Below, piece after piece: positions 1 to 6,999 of a DNA stretch of 10,133 nucleotides. This DNA is from a bacterium. GTDB taxonomy: Bacteria; Atribacterota; JS1; SB-45; 34-128. The stretch's first letter is position 1. Each line of letters starts with the position of its first letter. Both the position numbers and the translations under genes were made by a program. The DNA is taken from assembly GCA_018903015.1 (NCBI GenBank), contig JAHIPR010000075.1, positions 1-10,133 on the forward strand, in the 5' to 3' direction. The notes beneath the pieces were generated by a model, which was not told where the DNA came from, did no database searches, and saw nothing but the letters and a program-made list of their open reading frames with translations.

Positions 1-1698
1 CTCTGGCTTTCTCTTATAGTTGATGAGGAAGATATAAATAAAATTAAACCCCTGCCAAATCTGGATTATAAGATAATGCAAGGGAATAGCTTGATCTCTG
101 AATTTGTGGGCATTGATTTAGATGAAAATAAAGAGAGCGATGAGAGTATACAATTATCATTTACAGATGAAATTAAAGGATTATACGATAGATTAAAAAT
201 AAGAAAAGATGAACTTTTAAATCAGTCAGATGTAGGAGAGAAAAAGATTTTAAAAAATGAAATTGAAAATCTCATTATCAAAATATTTGAAATAAAATTA
301 CAAGAACAGAAATCTGATTATTTTAAAAAAATAAGAAAAATCGAAGAGAAATGGGAGCAGCATCCGGTAAAAGAACAAAGAGAAAAGGAAATAGAAAAAG
401 AAAAAGACCTACTATATAGAAAAACTGGATTTAACTTAGAAGAAGTTGAAAAGCAGTTAAGACAATATACCAGTAATCAGGAAGTTCGTCCATTCTTCCC
501 CTGGAAATTATACTTTTCCGAAGTCTTTCAAGAAAAGAATGGATTTGATGTGGTAATTGCTAATCCGCCGTATGGTAATTTATTAGACTTGATACAGAAA
601 AAATCGATGAAAAATAATTACTCATTTTCTACTTTTTCTGACATTTCAAGCCCTTTTATTGAGAAAAGTTTTAACCTTTTGAAGAATAACGGAAATTTAG
701 TATTTATAATTACCTATGCAATTACATTCAATAAAAATTTTTCAAAAAATAGAGAACTAATTGCGAATGGGTTTAGAGATAATTATATTTATACATTTGA
801 CCGCGATAAATGTCGGATATTCAAAAGTATGTCTCAGTCTGTATCCATACTAAAGTGTTTCAATAAAAGATCCAAACAGAAAGAGGGTATTTTTACCAGT
901 AAATTTTTTAGAGATACTCCTAATATTTATAATATCAAATTGCATAATTGCGACAATTTTCTATTGCCGAAAAATTCAAAATATAGCCAGGTTCATCGAT
1001 TACCTAAAATTGGCGAAGACTCAAGCAAGCAAATTTTAATAAAGCTTTTAAGATTTCAAAATATAGTTAAAACAATTATTATTAATGGTGATAGCAAAAT
1101 ATGGATTAGAACCAGTGGTAATTATTGGTATAATGCATTTGATAGAAAACCATATGAGAGTGTCGAAATAAAGCCGTTGTACGTAGATAATATTTGTAGT
1201 GATTTTTTAATTATTTTGATGAATTCTTCAATGTTTTACTTCTGGTTTAGAATATATGGTGACGGTCGACACATGAATATGGATATATTTGAAAGTGTTC
1301 CATTGCCTCCCCGAGAGGATATTTCAAAATACAAGAATTTTTTAACTAAAATTAAAATAAAATTTATGGAAAATTTGTTTTCAGTCTTTGACAGAGAACG
1401 AAATAGATTCATTACTAGCACCATAAAATCTGATATTGATTTGTTAGATTTTGTTCTGGGAAGATATTTATATAACCTTAATTATCAGGAGATAAATTAT
1501 ATTTTAAATTATGATGCAGAAATTAGAGGCGGGAATCAACTAAATACAACCATTGCAAATCTTGTACGTAAAATTATAGAGAGTGAAGACAAGGGCAAAA
1601 TTAAAGAATACGAACGCCAGATTGACGAAATGCTTTACCAACTTTACAACCTTACCCCAGAGGAAATCGAAATAGTAGAAGGTTTTAAAAATAAATAA
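1..1698 (+). CDS. Type IIG (Eco57I-like) restriction-modification enzyme, 5'-truncated by window edge
   Basis: The frame is open from base 1, and residues before the first Met (LWLSLIVDEEDINKIKPLPN) are typical of this family, so the true start lies upstream. The 565 visible residues contain the amino-methyltransferase motif IV NPPYG (codons at 562-576). It follows VVIAN and is preceded by a charged, probably coiled-coil stretch. The SAM-binding motif I and any N-terminal nuclease motif would lie outside the window. Further on, RTSGNYWYNAFDR and FYFWFRIYGDGRHMN (about 1108-1280), then VPLPP, fit the target-recognition region of these fused enzymes. The C-terminus has the usual LYNLTPEEIEIVEG ending. 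The family methylates adenine N6 and cuts DNA with one polypeptide. No separate specificity or methylase gene is seen. A stand-alone N6-adenine methyltransferase, or a PglX-like enzyme, is the main alternative. No frameshift is visible. Confidence 0.85.
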   Translation, partial: LWLSLIVDEEDINKIKPLPNLDYKIMQGNSLISEFVGIDLDENKESDESIQLSFTDEIKGLYDRLKIRKDELLNQSDVGEKKILKNEIENLIIKIFEIKLQEQKSDYFKKIRKIEEKWEQHPVKEQREKEIEKEKDLLYRKTGFNLEEVEKQLRQYTSNQEVRPFFPWKLYFSEVFQEKNGFDVVIANPPYGNLLDLIQKKSMKNNYSFSTFSDISSPFIEKSFNLLKNNGNLVFIITYAITFNKNFSKNRELIANGFRDNYIYTFDRDKCRIFKSMSQSVSILKCFNKRSKQKEGIFTSKFFRDTPNIYNIKLHNCDNFLLPKNSKYSQVHRLPKIGEDSSKQILIKLLRFQNIVKTIIINGDSKIWIRTSGNYWYNAFDRKPYESVEIKPLYVDNICSDFLIILMNSSMFYFWFRIYGDGRHMNMDIFESVPLPPREDISKYKNFLTKIKIKFMENLFSVFDRERNRFITSTIKSDIDLLDFVLGRYLYNLNYQEINYILNYDAEIRGGNQLNTTIANLVRKIIESEDKGKIKEYERQIDEMLYQLYNLTPEEIEIVEGFKNK

Positions 1699-1717
1699 TT
1701 TATTTAATTGTTAAGAT

Positions 1718-1737
1718 ATATCTGAGAATATCTGAGA
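1718..1737. repeat. Two tandem copies of a 10-bp unit in a 223-base gap
   Basis: ATATCTGAGA occurs twice back to back just after the restriction-modification gene. The rest of the gap up to the next start is AT-rich. I see no gene and no convincing terminator in it. The role of the repeat is unknown. Confidence 0.5.
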
Positions 1738-1930
1738 CATGGAAAGTTCTATAATTAAAAAGGTATTCTACAGCTAGAAACTATTTTTAAAGTATAGACC
1801 CTGAAATCTTTACTTGGACAGGTGGAGGATTCTAATTTGTATAATTTTTATTTTATATTTATAATTTTAATGATTCAGTGAACCATTACATAATATTCAA
1901 TTAAAGAATAAATAGGGTTTTGTGGAAAAT

Positions 1931-3094
1931 ATGAACAATATAAATTGGTTAAATTGGCTAAAATGGGTTTTTTCAGGTGGAATAGGAACTGTTTTATTGA
2001 TTTGGATTTTAAATAAACTATTCTCAAAACAAAAAGTTGAAGTGAAAATTGAACAAAGTATCCAAACTTCGGAGTTTAGAAAAATTGCCCAGTCTGTTTT
2101 TAAAGAGAATTTTTATAATTTGAAGGAGGTTGCGAGAGAAACTGCACACAATAGGTCAAATGAATTTATTGAAGATGTCATTAAAACTTTGAGTGATAAT
2201 CCGAAGAATTTCGATACTTTCTCAGAGCCAAGTATGCAAGCAAATTTATTTGAAGCACAAAAAGCTTATGCAAAAAGCGGGGAGAGATATTTAAAAATCT
2301 TATTACTTAATTACATAAATAATATTGCAAAAGCGGTTCCAAAATCTCTAACGAGAATAATATTAGAAGAATCAATAAAAATTGTTCCTAAACTGACTAT
2401 TCGGCAATGTGATATGTTATCACTTATTTTTTTAATGCTCTATTCCCCAAATTATAATTTATCAAAATGGGAAGATTTTGAGACTCTATTAAAAGATTGC
2501 ATTTACCCTTTCATTGAAAGTTTAAGTGATAATGTAACTAATTATAGACATTTAGAATACACAGGTTGTGTTTTTAGCAAACCGGGCCACTATATGGCTG
2601 AGGAATTATTTCAATTTTATTATCCTGAAATGTTCTCTAGCGGCTTTACCATAGAAAGATTTAAAGAAAAAGTTGATATAAATGTTTCGAAATATAAAAA
2701 TGATGGGACAATAATAAGATGTTTTTATAATGCTAATTTATATCAAATAAATGCGATTTATAAGGACGATATTAATAAAAAAGGCCAGGAAAAGAATTAT
2801 AATAACACAGTTATATTTAAACTTAATAGAATTCAAAAAGAACATTCAATGAATGGTGATATGGTTAGGAATTCAATTTTACGAATAAATAAAGACTTTG
2901 AAAAATTATTTTCGATATGGAATAATTCGTATATATCACATTTAGAATTAACTAGTATTGGGGTCTCAATAGCTATTTCGAACATTGAGAGAAAATTAGG
3001 AATGTCACTAGATTACTCAATTTGGTTAAATGAAGAGTCATCTTCGGAAAATTTAAAATATATTTCAGATGAAATACCAAGGGATATATTATAA
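1931..3094 (+). CDS. Membrane-anchored protein resembling the LPO_1073/Vpar_1526 family (function unknown)
   Basis: About 387 residues. The N-terminus has one hydrophobic segment (WVFSGGIGTVLLIWIL, roughly residues 12-28) followed by KLFSKQK, so a single-pass anchor with a cytoplasmic body is likely. The body is helical and soluble-looking. Stretches such as FSEPSMQANLFEAQKAYAKS, IILEESIKIVPKLT and RHLEYTGC resemble, from memory, the uncharacterised LPO_1073/Vpar_1526 family. I see no catalytic motif. I chose the ATG at 1931; a GTG at 1922 (three residues longer, with AGGG at 1914-1917) is an equal alternative, and neither has a strong ribosome binding site. The TIR gene starts 74 bases downstream on the same strand, so joint function is plausible but inferred. 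The coding sequence is very AT-rich, like its neighbours. Confidence 0.75.
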   Translation: MNNINWLNWLKWVFSGGIGTVLLIWILNKLFSKQKVEVKIEQSIQTSEFRKIAQSVFKENFYNLKEVARETAHNRSNEFIEDVIKTLSDNPKNFDTFSEPSMQANLFEAQKAYAKSGERYLKILLLNYINNIAKAVPKSLTRIILEESIKIVPKLTIRQCDMLSLIFLMLYSPNYNLSKWEDFETLLKDCIYPFIESLSDNVTNYRHLEYTGCVFSKPGHYMAEELFQFYYPEMFSSGFTIERFKEKVDINVSKYKNDGTIIRCFYNANLYQINAIYKDDINKKGQEKNYNNTVIFKLNRIQKEHSMNGDMVRNSILRINKDFEKLFSIWNNSYISHLELTSIGVSIAISNIERKLGMSLDYSIWLNEESSSENLKYISDEIPRDIL

Positions 3095-3150
3095 TAATAA
3101 ATGATACAAGGATCCCATTTTCTTTATAATCAACATATTATATTATTGAA

Positions 3151-3157
3151 AAAGGAG
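3151..3157 (+). promoter_or_regulatory. Ribosome binding site of the TIR gene
   Basis: AAAGGAG lies 11 bases before the ATG at 3169. It fixes that start and shows that the TIR protein is translated from its own site. Confidence 0.75.
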
Positions 3158-3168
3158 ATAGATAAAAA

Positions 3169-4014
3169 ATGAAAGTTTTCATTAGTTGGTCTGGAAAAGA
3201 TAGCAGGAAATTTGGAGAAGCCCTTCGTGACTGGCTACCTGCTGTCTTACAATTTGTTAAACCGTATTTTACTCCCTCAGATGTTGAGAAAGGTTCTCGT
3301 TGGAATTCAGAAATTGCGAAAGAACTTGAATCGTCCAAGATGGGCATTATTTGTGTCACCCGAGAGAATCTTCATAGTGACTGGGTCTTGTTTGAAGCAG
3401 GTGCTTTATCAAAGAGTTTAGAAAGTTCCCGCCTCTGTCCAATTCTGTTTGATATCCAAAACACAGATCTCACTGGACCACTTAAGCAGTTTCAAACTAC
3501 AGAATTCAATAAGAATGATTTTAAGAAGCTCGTTTCTGCTATTAATGCTAATTACGGTGAAAACAAACTTCAAGCAAAAGTATTGGATTCCGTATTTGAA
3601 AAATGGTGGCCTGAACTGGAAGCAAAAGTAAACACCATCTTTACTAAACTTGATCAAGTTGATGAGGAGCCTATTCGTACAGATAGGGATTTGCTTGAGG
3701 AGATTTTAGAATTAAGTAGAATATCATCAAAAAACTTAAGAAAATTTCCTACATTAATTGATCCTGGTGCAATTTATGATCTATTGAAGAAGTACAGTAC
3801 TCTTCATAATAACCTATCTATAGGTGAGGGTGGATACCAAGAAATACTTGATGCTCTTCATAGTATGGAAAAGGCAATTAAATATATTGCGAATCGTTAT
3901 AAAGGACGACACCCAAAATTGGATGAGTCGATCGAAGAGCTTAACAATCTAACTTTCAAGTACGAGAAACAAGAAGATGATACTACTATAAGTGAGGATG
4001 ATATACCGTTCTAA
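3169..4014 (+). CDS. TIR-domain protein with an SSB-like C-terminal tail
   Basis: 281 residues. Residues 1-125 are a bacterial TIR domain: KVFISWSG strand at 2-9, an alpha-A helix ending DWLPAVL, PSDVEKGSRW at 36-45, GIICVTREN at 59-67, and DWVLFEAGALSK at 71-82. W72 and E76 form the WxxxE motif whose Glu is the catalytic residue in NAD-cleaving TIR proteins. The likely reaction is NAD+ hydrolysis or cyclisation in the cytoplasm on infection; activity is inferred. Residues 165-262 are helical with no domain I recognise and may sense or oligomerise. The last 20 residues are acidic and probably disordered, ending SEDDIPF, nearly the SSB C-terminal tip (DDDIPF in E. coli, DDDLPF in B. subtilis). 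The gene follows a membrane protein by 74 bases and has a strong AAAGGAG site. No Thoeris ThsA-like or CBASS cyclase gene is in the window. Confidence 0.9.
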   Translation: MKVFISWSGKDSRKFGEALRDWLPAVLQFVKPYFTPSDVEKGSRWNSEIAKELESSKMGIICVTRENLHSDWVLFEAGALSKSLESSRLCPILFDIQNTDLTGPLKQFQTTEFNKNDFKKLVSAINANYGENKLQAKVLDSVFEKWWPELEAKVNTIFTKLDQVDEEPIRTDRDLLEEILELSRISSKNLRKFPTLIDPGAIYDLLKKYSTLHNNLSIGEGGYQEILDALHSMEKAIKYIANRYKGRHPKLDESIEELNNLTFKYEKQEDDTTISEDDIPF

Positions 4015-4019
4015 TTTCA

Positions 4020-4082
4020 GGCGGAAGGCTAGAAATCTCTGCAGGTATCTAAAGAAAAATTGGTAGGTGGTGATCCTTCGCC
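4020..4082. other. Bulged inverted repeat after the TIR gene
   Basis: GGCGGAAGG (4020-4028) can pair with CCTTCGCC (4075-4082), leaving one unpaired G. The loop is about 46 bases. It is GC-rich compared with its surroundings and starts six bases after the TIR stop codon. No T-tract follows, so a simple terminator is unlikely. The remaining bases to 4183 hold no gene I can support. Confidence 0.35.
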
Positions 4083-4207
4083 AACATAAGGAGAGTTGGA
4101 GTTGAATTTCAAGACAGTATCTAATCATAGGAATCCATAAAAGAAGATCATAAAGAATTAAGGGAAGATGTTTAAGGTTAGTATTGGAAAAAGGATGTGG
4201 AGCTAGT

Positions 4208-4771
4208 ATGTCAATGGTATTATCCGGGGATATGTTGTTCTCATATGCAGAAACTTATCTAAATGCTGCAAAGCGTTTGGCTTCGATGGAAAATAGGGAA
4301 TATTGCGAAGGGGATTGGAATATATTTGCGATGCCATTGCTTTTTCTCTTTCGTCATTATCTGGAACTGGGATTGAAACCATGCATCTGTATGAAAAAGG
4401 AAGAAGAAATATTAAAAACTCTGTCACATTCAAATACTTCACAAGAAGAACTGTCTAAGGTAAAGAAAGTGATGGACGAAAAGCTAAAGTGTACGCATGA
4501 CCTATCCAAGCTCTTAGGCAATATGAAGAAATGTTTTTCTAATAGAGATTGTTCTTTCTCGGAAAACGTGCAAGACTATTTAAATTGTTTGTCTAATTAT
4601 GACAAGAAATCGGATGTATTCAGATACCCTTTTGATACGAAAGGAAATTTGTTATTGCTGGAGCCAATCATGCCAATGGACGAAATAAAAAAGATGATCA
4701 AAAAAACCAGTCGTGAACTTAATTTAATAGCTGTGCAACTTATCGAGAATCTCAATTTTCTTCGTGGGTAA
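4208..4771 (+). CDS. Conserved helical protein, possibly HEPN-like (RHYLELGLK / HDL / FRYP motifs)
   Basis: 187 residues from the ATG at 4208, chosen because TGGAG (4198-4202) sits five bases upstream. A TTG at 4184 would add eight residues but has a poorer site. The protein is mostly helical: LFSYAETYLNAAKRL, then LLFLFRHYLELGLK (R49-H50 ... E53 ... K57), a charged hairpin, HDLSKLLGNM (H97-D98), and SDVFRYPFD (135-143). This combination recurs, as I recall, in uncharacterised proteins from genomic islands and resembles HEPN-type all-alpha folds. The standard R-x4-6-H ribonuclease motif is not evident, so RNase activity is only a possibility. It is unusually rich in cysteine and methionine. 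An attC-like hairpin lies 58 bases after its stop, in the position expected for an integron cassette gene. No partner gene overlaps it. Confidence 0.65.
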   Translation: MSMVLSGDMLFSYAETYLNAAKRLASMENREYCEGDWNIFAMPLLFLFRHYLELGLKPCICMKKEEEILKTLSHSNTSQEELSKVKKVMDEKLKCTHDLSKLLGNMKKCFSNRDCSFSENVQDYLNCLSNYDKKSDVFRYPFDTKGNLLLLEPIMPMDEIKKMIKKTSRELNLIAVQLIENLNFLRG

Positions 4772-4829
4772 GCTTATATACCTCTACTAATCAAAGGGTG
4801 ATGCAGGTCTTTACAATTAAAATAAAAAT

Positions 4830-4898
4830 GCCTAACAAGGCGCTGAAGCCGACCATTTTTCGTGCCGCTTTGCTCTGCCAAAAACGGCGGCTTAGCTT
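4830..4898 (+). repeat. attC-like integron recombination site remnant
   Basis: GCCTAAC at 4830-4836 matches the attC right-hand inverse core (RYYYAAC). GCTGAAGCCG (4842-4851) pairs with CGGCTTAGC (4888-4896), leaving one extrahelical G at 4845, a hallmark of the attC L box. Pairing continues inward through ACCATTTTT and AAAAACGG with small mismatches, leaving a loop of about 20 bases. GAAGCCGACC is also close to the L-box region of known cassettes such as aadA1. The matching core GTTRRRY is missing: after GGCTTAGCTT the sequence turns into AT-rich AAATATTAT. The element is much richer in GC than its surroundings. I see no integrase gene in the window. Best read as a truncated attC; a chance hairpin is possible. 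Confidence 0.55.
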
Positions 4899-4918
4899 AA
4901 ATATTATCGAGGAATAAA

Positions 4919-5539
4919 ATGATTACAAAAGAAAATATTGAAATAGAGAGAACTCCTAATGAATTAAGGCAATTTGTCACTACTGAAAAATTCAAAGTAA
5001 ATAAGTGTATAAAAGAACGACATAGGGGAATGCTTAAGAAAGGGATTTATAAAGTATTTCTTGATGAGATAATTCCGCTAAGTTTATTTTGCATGAAAAT
5101 TTATCCCGATAATTATAAAATTCTTCCAAAACTCGGTAATCAAGGGTATGATGCAATTGTAAAAGATGAAAATGGAAAAGTATTTGAATACTTGGAGCTT
5201 ACAACACCACATGACGGCCTCAAGGCTGCAAATGATGCAAAATTAACTGTCGAAAGGGGCATTGCGATCACTTCTATTCGGGATTATAATTCCGGAAGTG
5301 ACCTAAAAGATATGTTTTCAATAATAATGGACGTTTGTGAAAAGAAATCAAAAAAAGATTACAACGATTGTTCTTTAGTGATAGTTATTGATTTTTCTCC
5401 ACCATTTGAGGAAGAAAAAACAAAATACGCGCAATTGGTAAAAGAGTTAGAGAAAAAGATACTCAAAATGAAGTTTAACGTAAAGAAAATATATTTATTG
5501 ATAATTCCTCTTGAGATGGTTAAGAAAATTTATGGATAA
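4919..5539 (+). CDS. Unrecognised protein, possible PD-(D/E)XK-type nuclease
   Basis: 206 residues; GAGGA at 4909-4913, five bases before the ATG, supports the start. I do not recognise the family. Residues 73-95 read GNQGYDAIVKDENGK then EYLELT, giving D78, E90, E93 and T95 over two predicted strands. That resembles the D-x(n)-E-x-K/T core of PD-(D/E)XK nucleases, with E50 (LDEIIPL) as a possible helix-1 acid. The usual catalytic Lys is replaced by Thr, so the assignment is weak. Later come two hydrophobic strands (SLVIVIDF at 152-159 and KIYLLIIPLEM at 190-200), consistent with an alpha/beta fold. No signal peptide or membrane segment. The gene begins just beyond the attC-like remnant, so it may be a captured cassette. 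A hairpin follows the stop. Confidence 0.6.
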   Translation: MITKENIEIERTPNELRQFVTTEKFKVNKCIKERHRGMLKKGIYKVFLDEIIPLSLFCMKIYPDNYKILPKLGNQGYDAIVKDENGKVFEYLELTTPHDGLKAANDAKLTVERGIAITSIRDYNSGSDLKDMFSIIMDVCEKKSKKDYNDCSLVIVIDFSPPFEEEKTKYAQLVKELEKKILKMKFNVKKIYLLIIPLEMVKKIYG

Positions 5540-5549
5540 CAAATCGGTG

Positions 5550-5583
5550 AAATGGCTTATATCCTAAAAGAAATAAGCCATTT
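5550..5583 (+). terminator. Hairpin after the nuclease-like gene, terminator-like
   Basis: AAATGGCTTAT (5550-5560) and ATAAGCCATTT (5573-5583) form a perfect 11-bp stem with a 12-base loop, 10 bases after the stop codon. The downstream side has only TTT followed by AAAATAAATT. It is therefore not a textbook intrinsic terminator, but its position fits transcript ending. Confidence 0.55.
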
Positions 5584-5598
5584 AAAATAAATTAGAAT

Positions 5599-5621
5599 AA
5601 AATAGGAACACATCCCATTTT
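5599..5621. repeat. Imperfect hairpin like the terminal hairpin of the IS-derived repeats
   Basis: AAAATAGG (5599-5606) pairs with CCCATTTT (5614-5621) apart from one mismatch. It resembles the perfect AAAATAGGG/CCCTATTTT hairpin at 9984-10004. It may be the decayed end of a copy of that element. Confidence 0.35.
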
Positions 5622-5660
5622 CTTAGATAATTAATATTTTACTTTTAGATTAGATAAATA

Positions 5661-5697
5661 GAGAAGGTGTGCCAGGTCAATAATTCGGTAACTTTTT
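5661..5697 (+). repeat. Repeat family, head fragment (copy A)
   Basis: It contains GGTGTGCCAGGTCAATAA and then TTCGGTAACTTTTT. The same head is found, diverged, at 8543 and 9831, where a transposase tail follows; here the tail is absent. Immediately after, TAACTTTTT is duplicated as a 10-bp tandem (5689-5708). Confidence 0.55.
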
Positions 5698-5949
5698 CTA
5701 ACTTTTTGTAAGTAGTGTAATTATAGACCCCTTAACTTAATAATTTGTTAATAAGATACAGGAAGAATTAGAAATTATAGAAAATATAATTGAAAATAAA
5801 ATAGAGATAGTGTAATAATGTTGAGTGTCAGACACGTAGGATTATTTTGCACATTCAAATTAGAAATGTAATAGTTTTAAAGTATTATTATCATATAAAT
5901 AGGGCGAAGAGAATTGGAAATAAAATTTTCATTTAAGGAGTGGTTGTAA
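5698..5949. other. Non-coding gap before the HNH gene
   Basis: Together with 5540-5697 this is a 410-base stretch without a supported gene. Besides the hairpins and copy A it holds GTGTCAGACAC (5825-5835), a perfect palindrome around one base. A possible weak promoter begins with TTGCAC at 5847, but its -10 box is poor. AAGGAG at 5935-5940 serves the HNH gene. The rest is AT-rich and featureless to me. Confidence 0.4.
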
Positions 5950-6687
5950 TTGACAATATCTAAAAAATTAACAGTCGAAGTCTTTAAAAGAGATGGCTTT
6001 CGATGTGTTTATTGTGGGAGAACTCCTCCTGAAATCGTATTAGAAGTTATTCATGTTGAGCCAGTTTCTAAAAGGGGAAAAGAGGATATAAATAATTTAG
6101 TTACTAGCTGTTCTGATTGTAATAAAGGTAAAGATGATAGCAGTAATAATAATGTAATTTCTATAAAAATTAATGAGAATTTAAAAGTCATAAAAGAAAA
6201 AGAAGAACAAATTAGAGAGTACCGCAAATTTATTCACAAGGTGGAAAAACGTATTCAAAAAGATATAGATGAAATAGAAAAGGTATTTTCTGATACTTAT
6301 GAAAATACAACATTTACCGAAAAATTTAAGAGGACTACAATTAGAAGATTTTTAGAACACTTACCATTGCACGAAATATTAGATGCTATAAATATAGCTT
6401 GTAGTAGGATTTATGATAATCCTGGAAGTACAATAAAATATTTTTGTGGCATATGTTGGAATAAGATTAACGGTATAAAGCCTGAAAAGCAAATTCCCAA
6501 AATATGGAAAGAATTGTCAAATTATTATAGCAGAGGTAGTGGATATTATAGACCATCCGATATTGAATTAATGAAACATTTAGACCAGAATTCAATTAAA
6601 GAAGTTATGACTAAAGCTCTTACGGGAGAAAGGCAGGATAATTATTGGAATTATTTTATGGAATTAATAGAAAGCCACTATGATTGA
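5950..6687 (+). CDS. HNH endonuclease domain protein
   Basis: 245 residues from a TTG start. AAGGAG at 5935-5940 lies nine bases before it, and no in-frame ATG precedes the HNH domain. Residues 11-61 are a zinc-ribbon-supported HNH fold: C19-x2-C22, then VIHVEPVSKRGKEDINNLV with H35 and N49, then C54-x2-C57-N58-K-G-K. These enzymes nick or cut DNA with a beta-beta-alpha metal site. The acidic residue that usually precedes the first His (DH) is Ile34 here, which could weaken metal binding. Residues 75-245 are helical and charged, including a likely coiled coil at about 72-102 and WNKINGIKP near 165-173; I recognise no domain there. It has no overlapping neighbour. It could be a solitary restriction-like nuclease or a phage- or intron-derived HNH protein. 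Confidence 0.8.
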   Translation: MTISKKLTVEVFKRDGFRCVYCGRTPPEIVLEVIHVEPVSKRGKEDINNLVTSCSDCNKGKDDSSNNNVISIKINENLKVIKEKEEQIREYRKFIHKVEKRIQKDIDEIEKVFSDTYENTTFTEKFKRTTIRRFLEHLPLHEILDAINIACSRIYDNPGSTIKYFCGICWNKINGIKPEKQIPKIWKELSNYYSRGSGYYRPSDIELMKHLDQNSIKEVMTKALTGERQDNYWNYFMELIESHYD

Positions 6688-6999
6688 TAAATAATTATGA
6701 AAATAAGTTGAGAACGAAGATAGAGATATAAGTGGATGTCCGTAATTAAAAATTACGGGCTTCAAAATCAAACAAAATTTCAAAACAATGGCCAGACTTT
6801 TTTCCAGAGTTAAGAAACTAAAAAATTAAAGTTTACATTTAGCTTTCTTGAGATCTTTGGTTCTGGAATTTTCTATTTGTGACAGGGGACATGTATTTCA
6901 GGTCAATAATTCGGTAACTTGCTTGCAGAAATTAGGAAAGTTACGGTAAGAAAAAGTAAGAAATAAAGGTGCAACGGCACAGAGGGATGGATAGGGAAT
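6688..6999. other. 312-base non-coding gap with hairpin and repeat fragment
   Basis: No gene is supported here. CCGTAATT (6740-6747) and AATTACGG (6751-6758) form a perfect 8-bp stem with a 3-base AAA loop, 53 bases after the HNH stop. No T-tract follows. The second half holds repeat copy B. GGATGG (6985-6990) and AGGGA (6993-6997) are candidate ribosome sites for the next gene. Confidence 0.45.
6899..6944 (+). repeat. Repeat family, head fragment (copy B)
   Basis: CAGGTCAATAATTCGGTAAC TT at 6899-6920 is identical to the core of copy A. GTAACTT (6914-6920) is repeated inverted as AAGTTAC (6938-6944), so this copy can form a short hairpin. GACAGGGGACATGT lies just upstream. No transposase tail is present. 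Confidence 0.5.

Noticed and set aside
3112..3124. 13-bp exact match ATCCCATTTTCTT also at 5612-5624
   Set aside because: Flanks agree only loosely, and in AT-rich DNA a match of this length is not strong evidence for a repeat copy.
3138..3359. 73-codon open frame on the - strand over the start of the TIR gene
   Set aside because: Fully antisense to the TIR domain coding sequence, with no motif of its own.
4101..4107. GTTGAAT matching the attC core GTTRRRY
   Set aside because: No matching inverse core or paired L boxes at the right distance; a 7-base degenerate match is expected by chance.
4096..4139. Tiny frame beginning TTG after AAGGAG in the gap before 4208
   Set aside because: About ten codons only, with no conservation evidence; too short to support.
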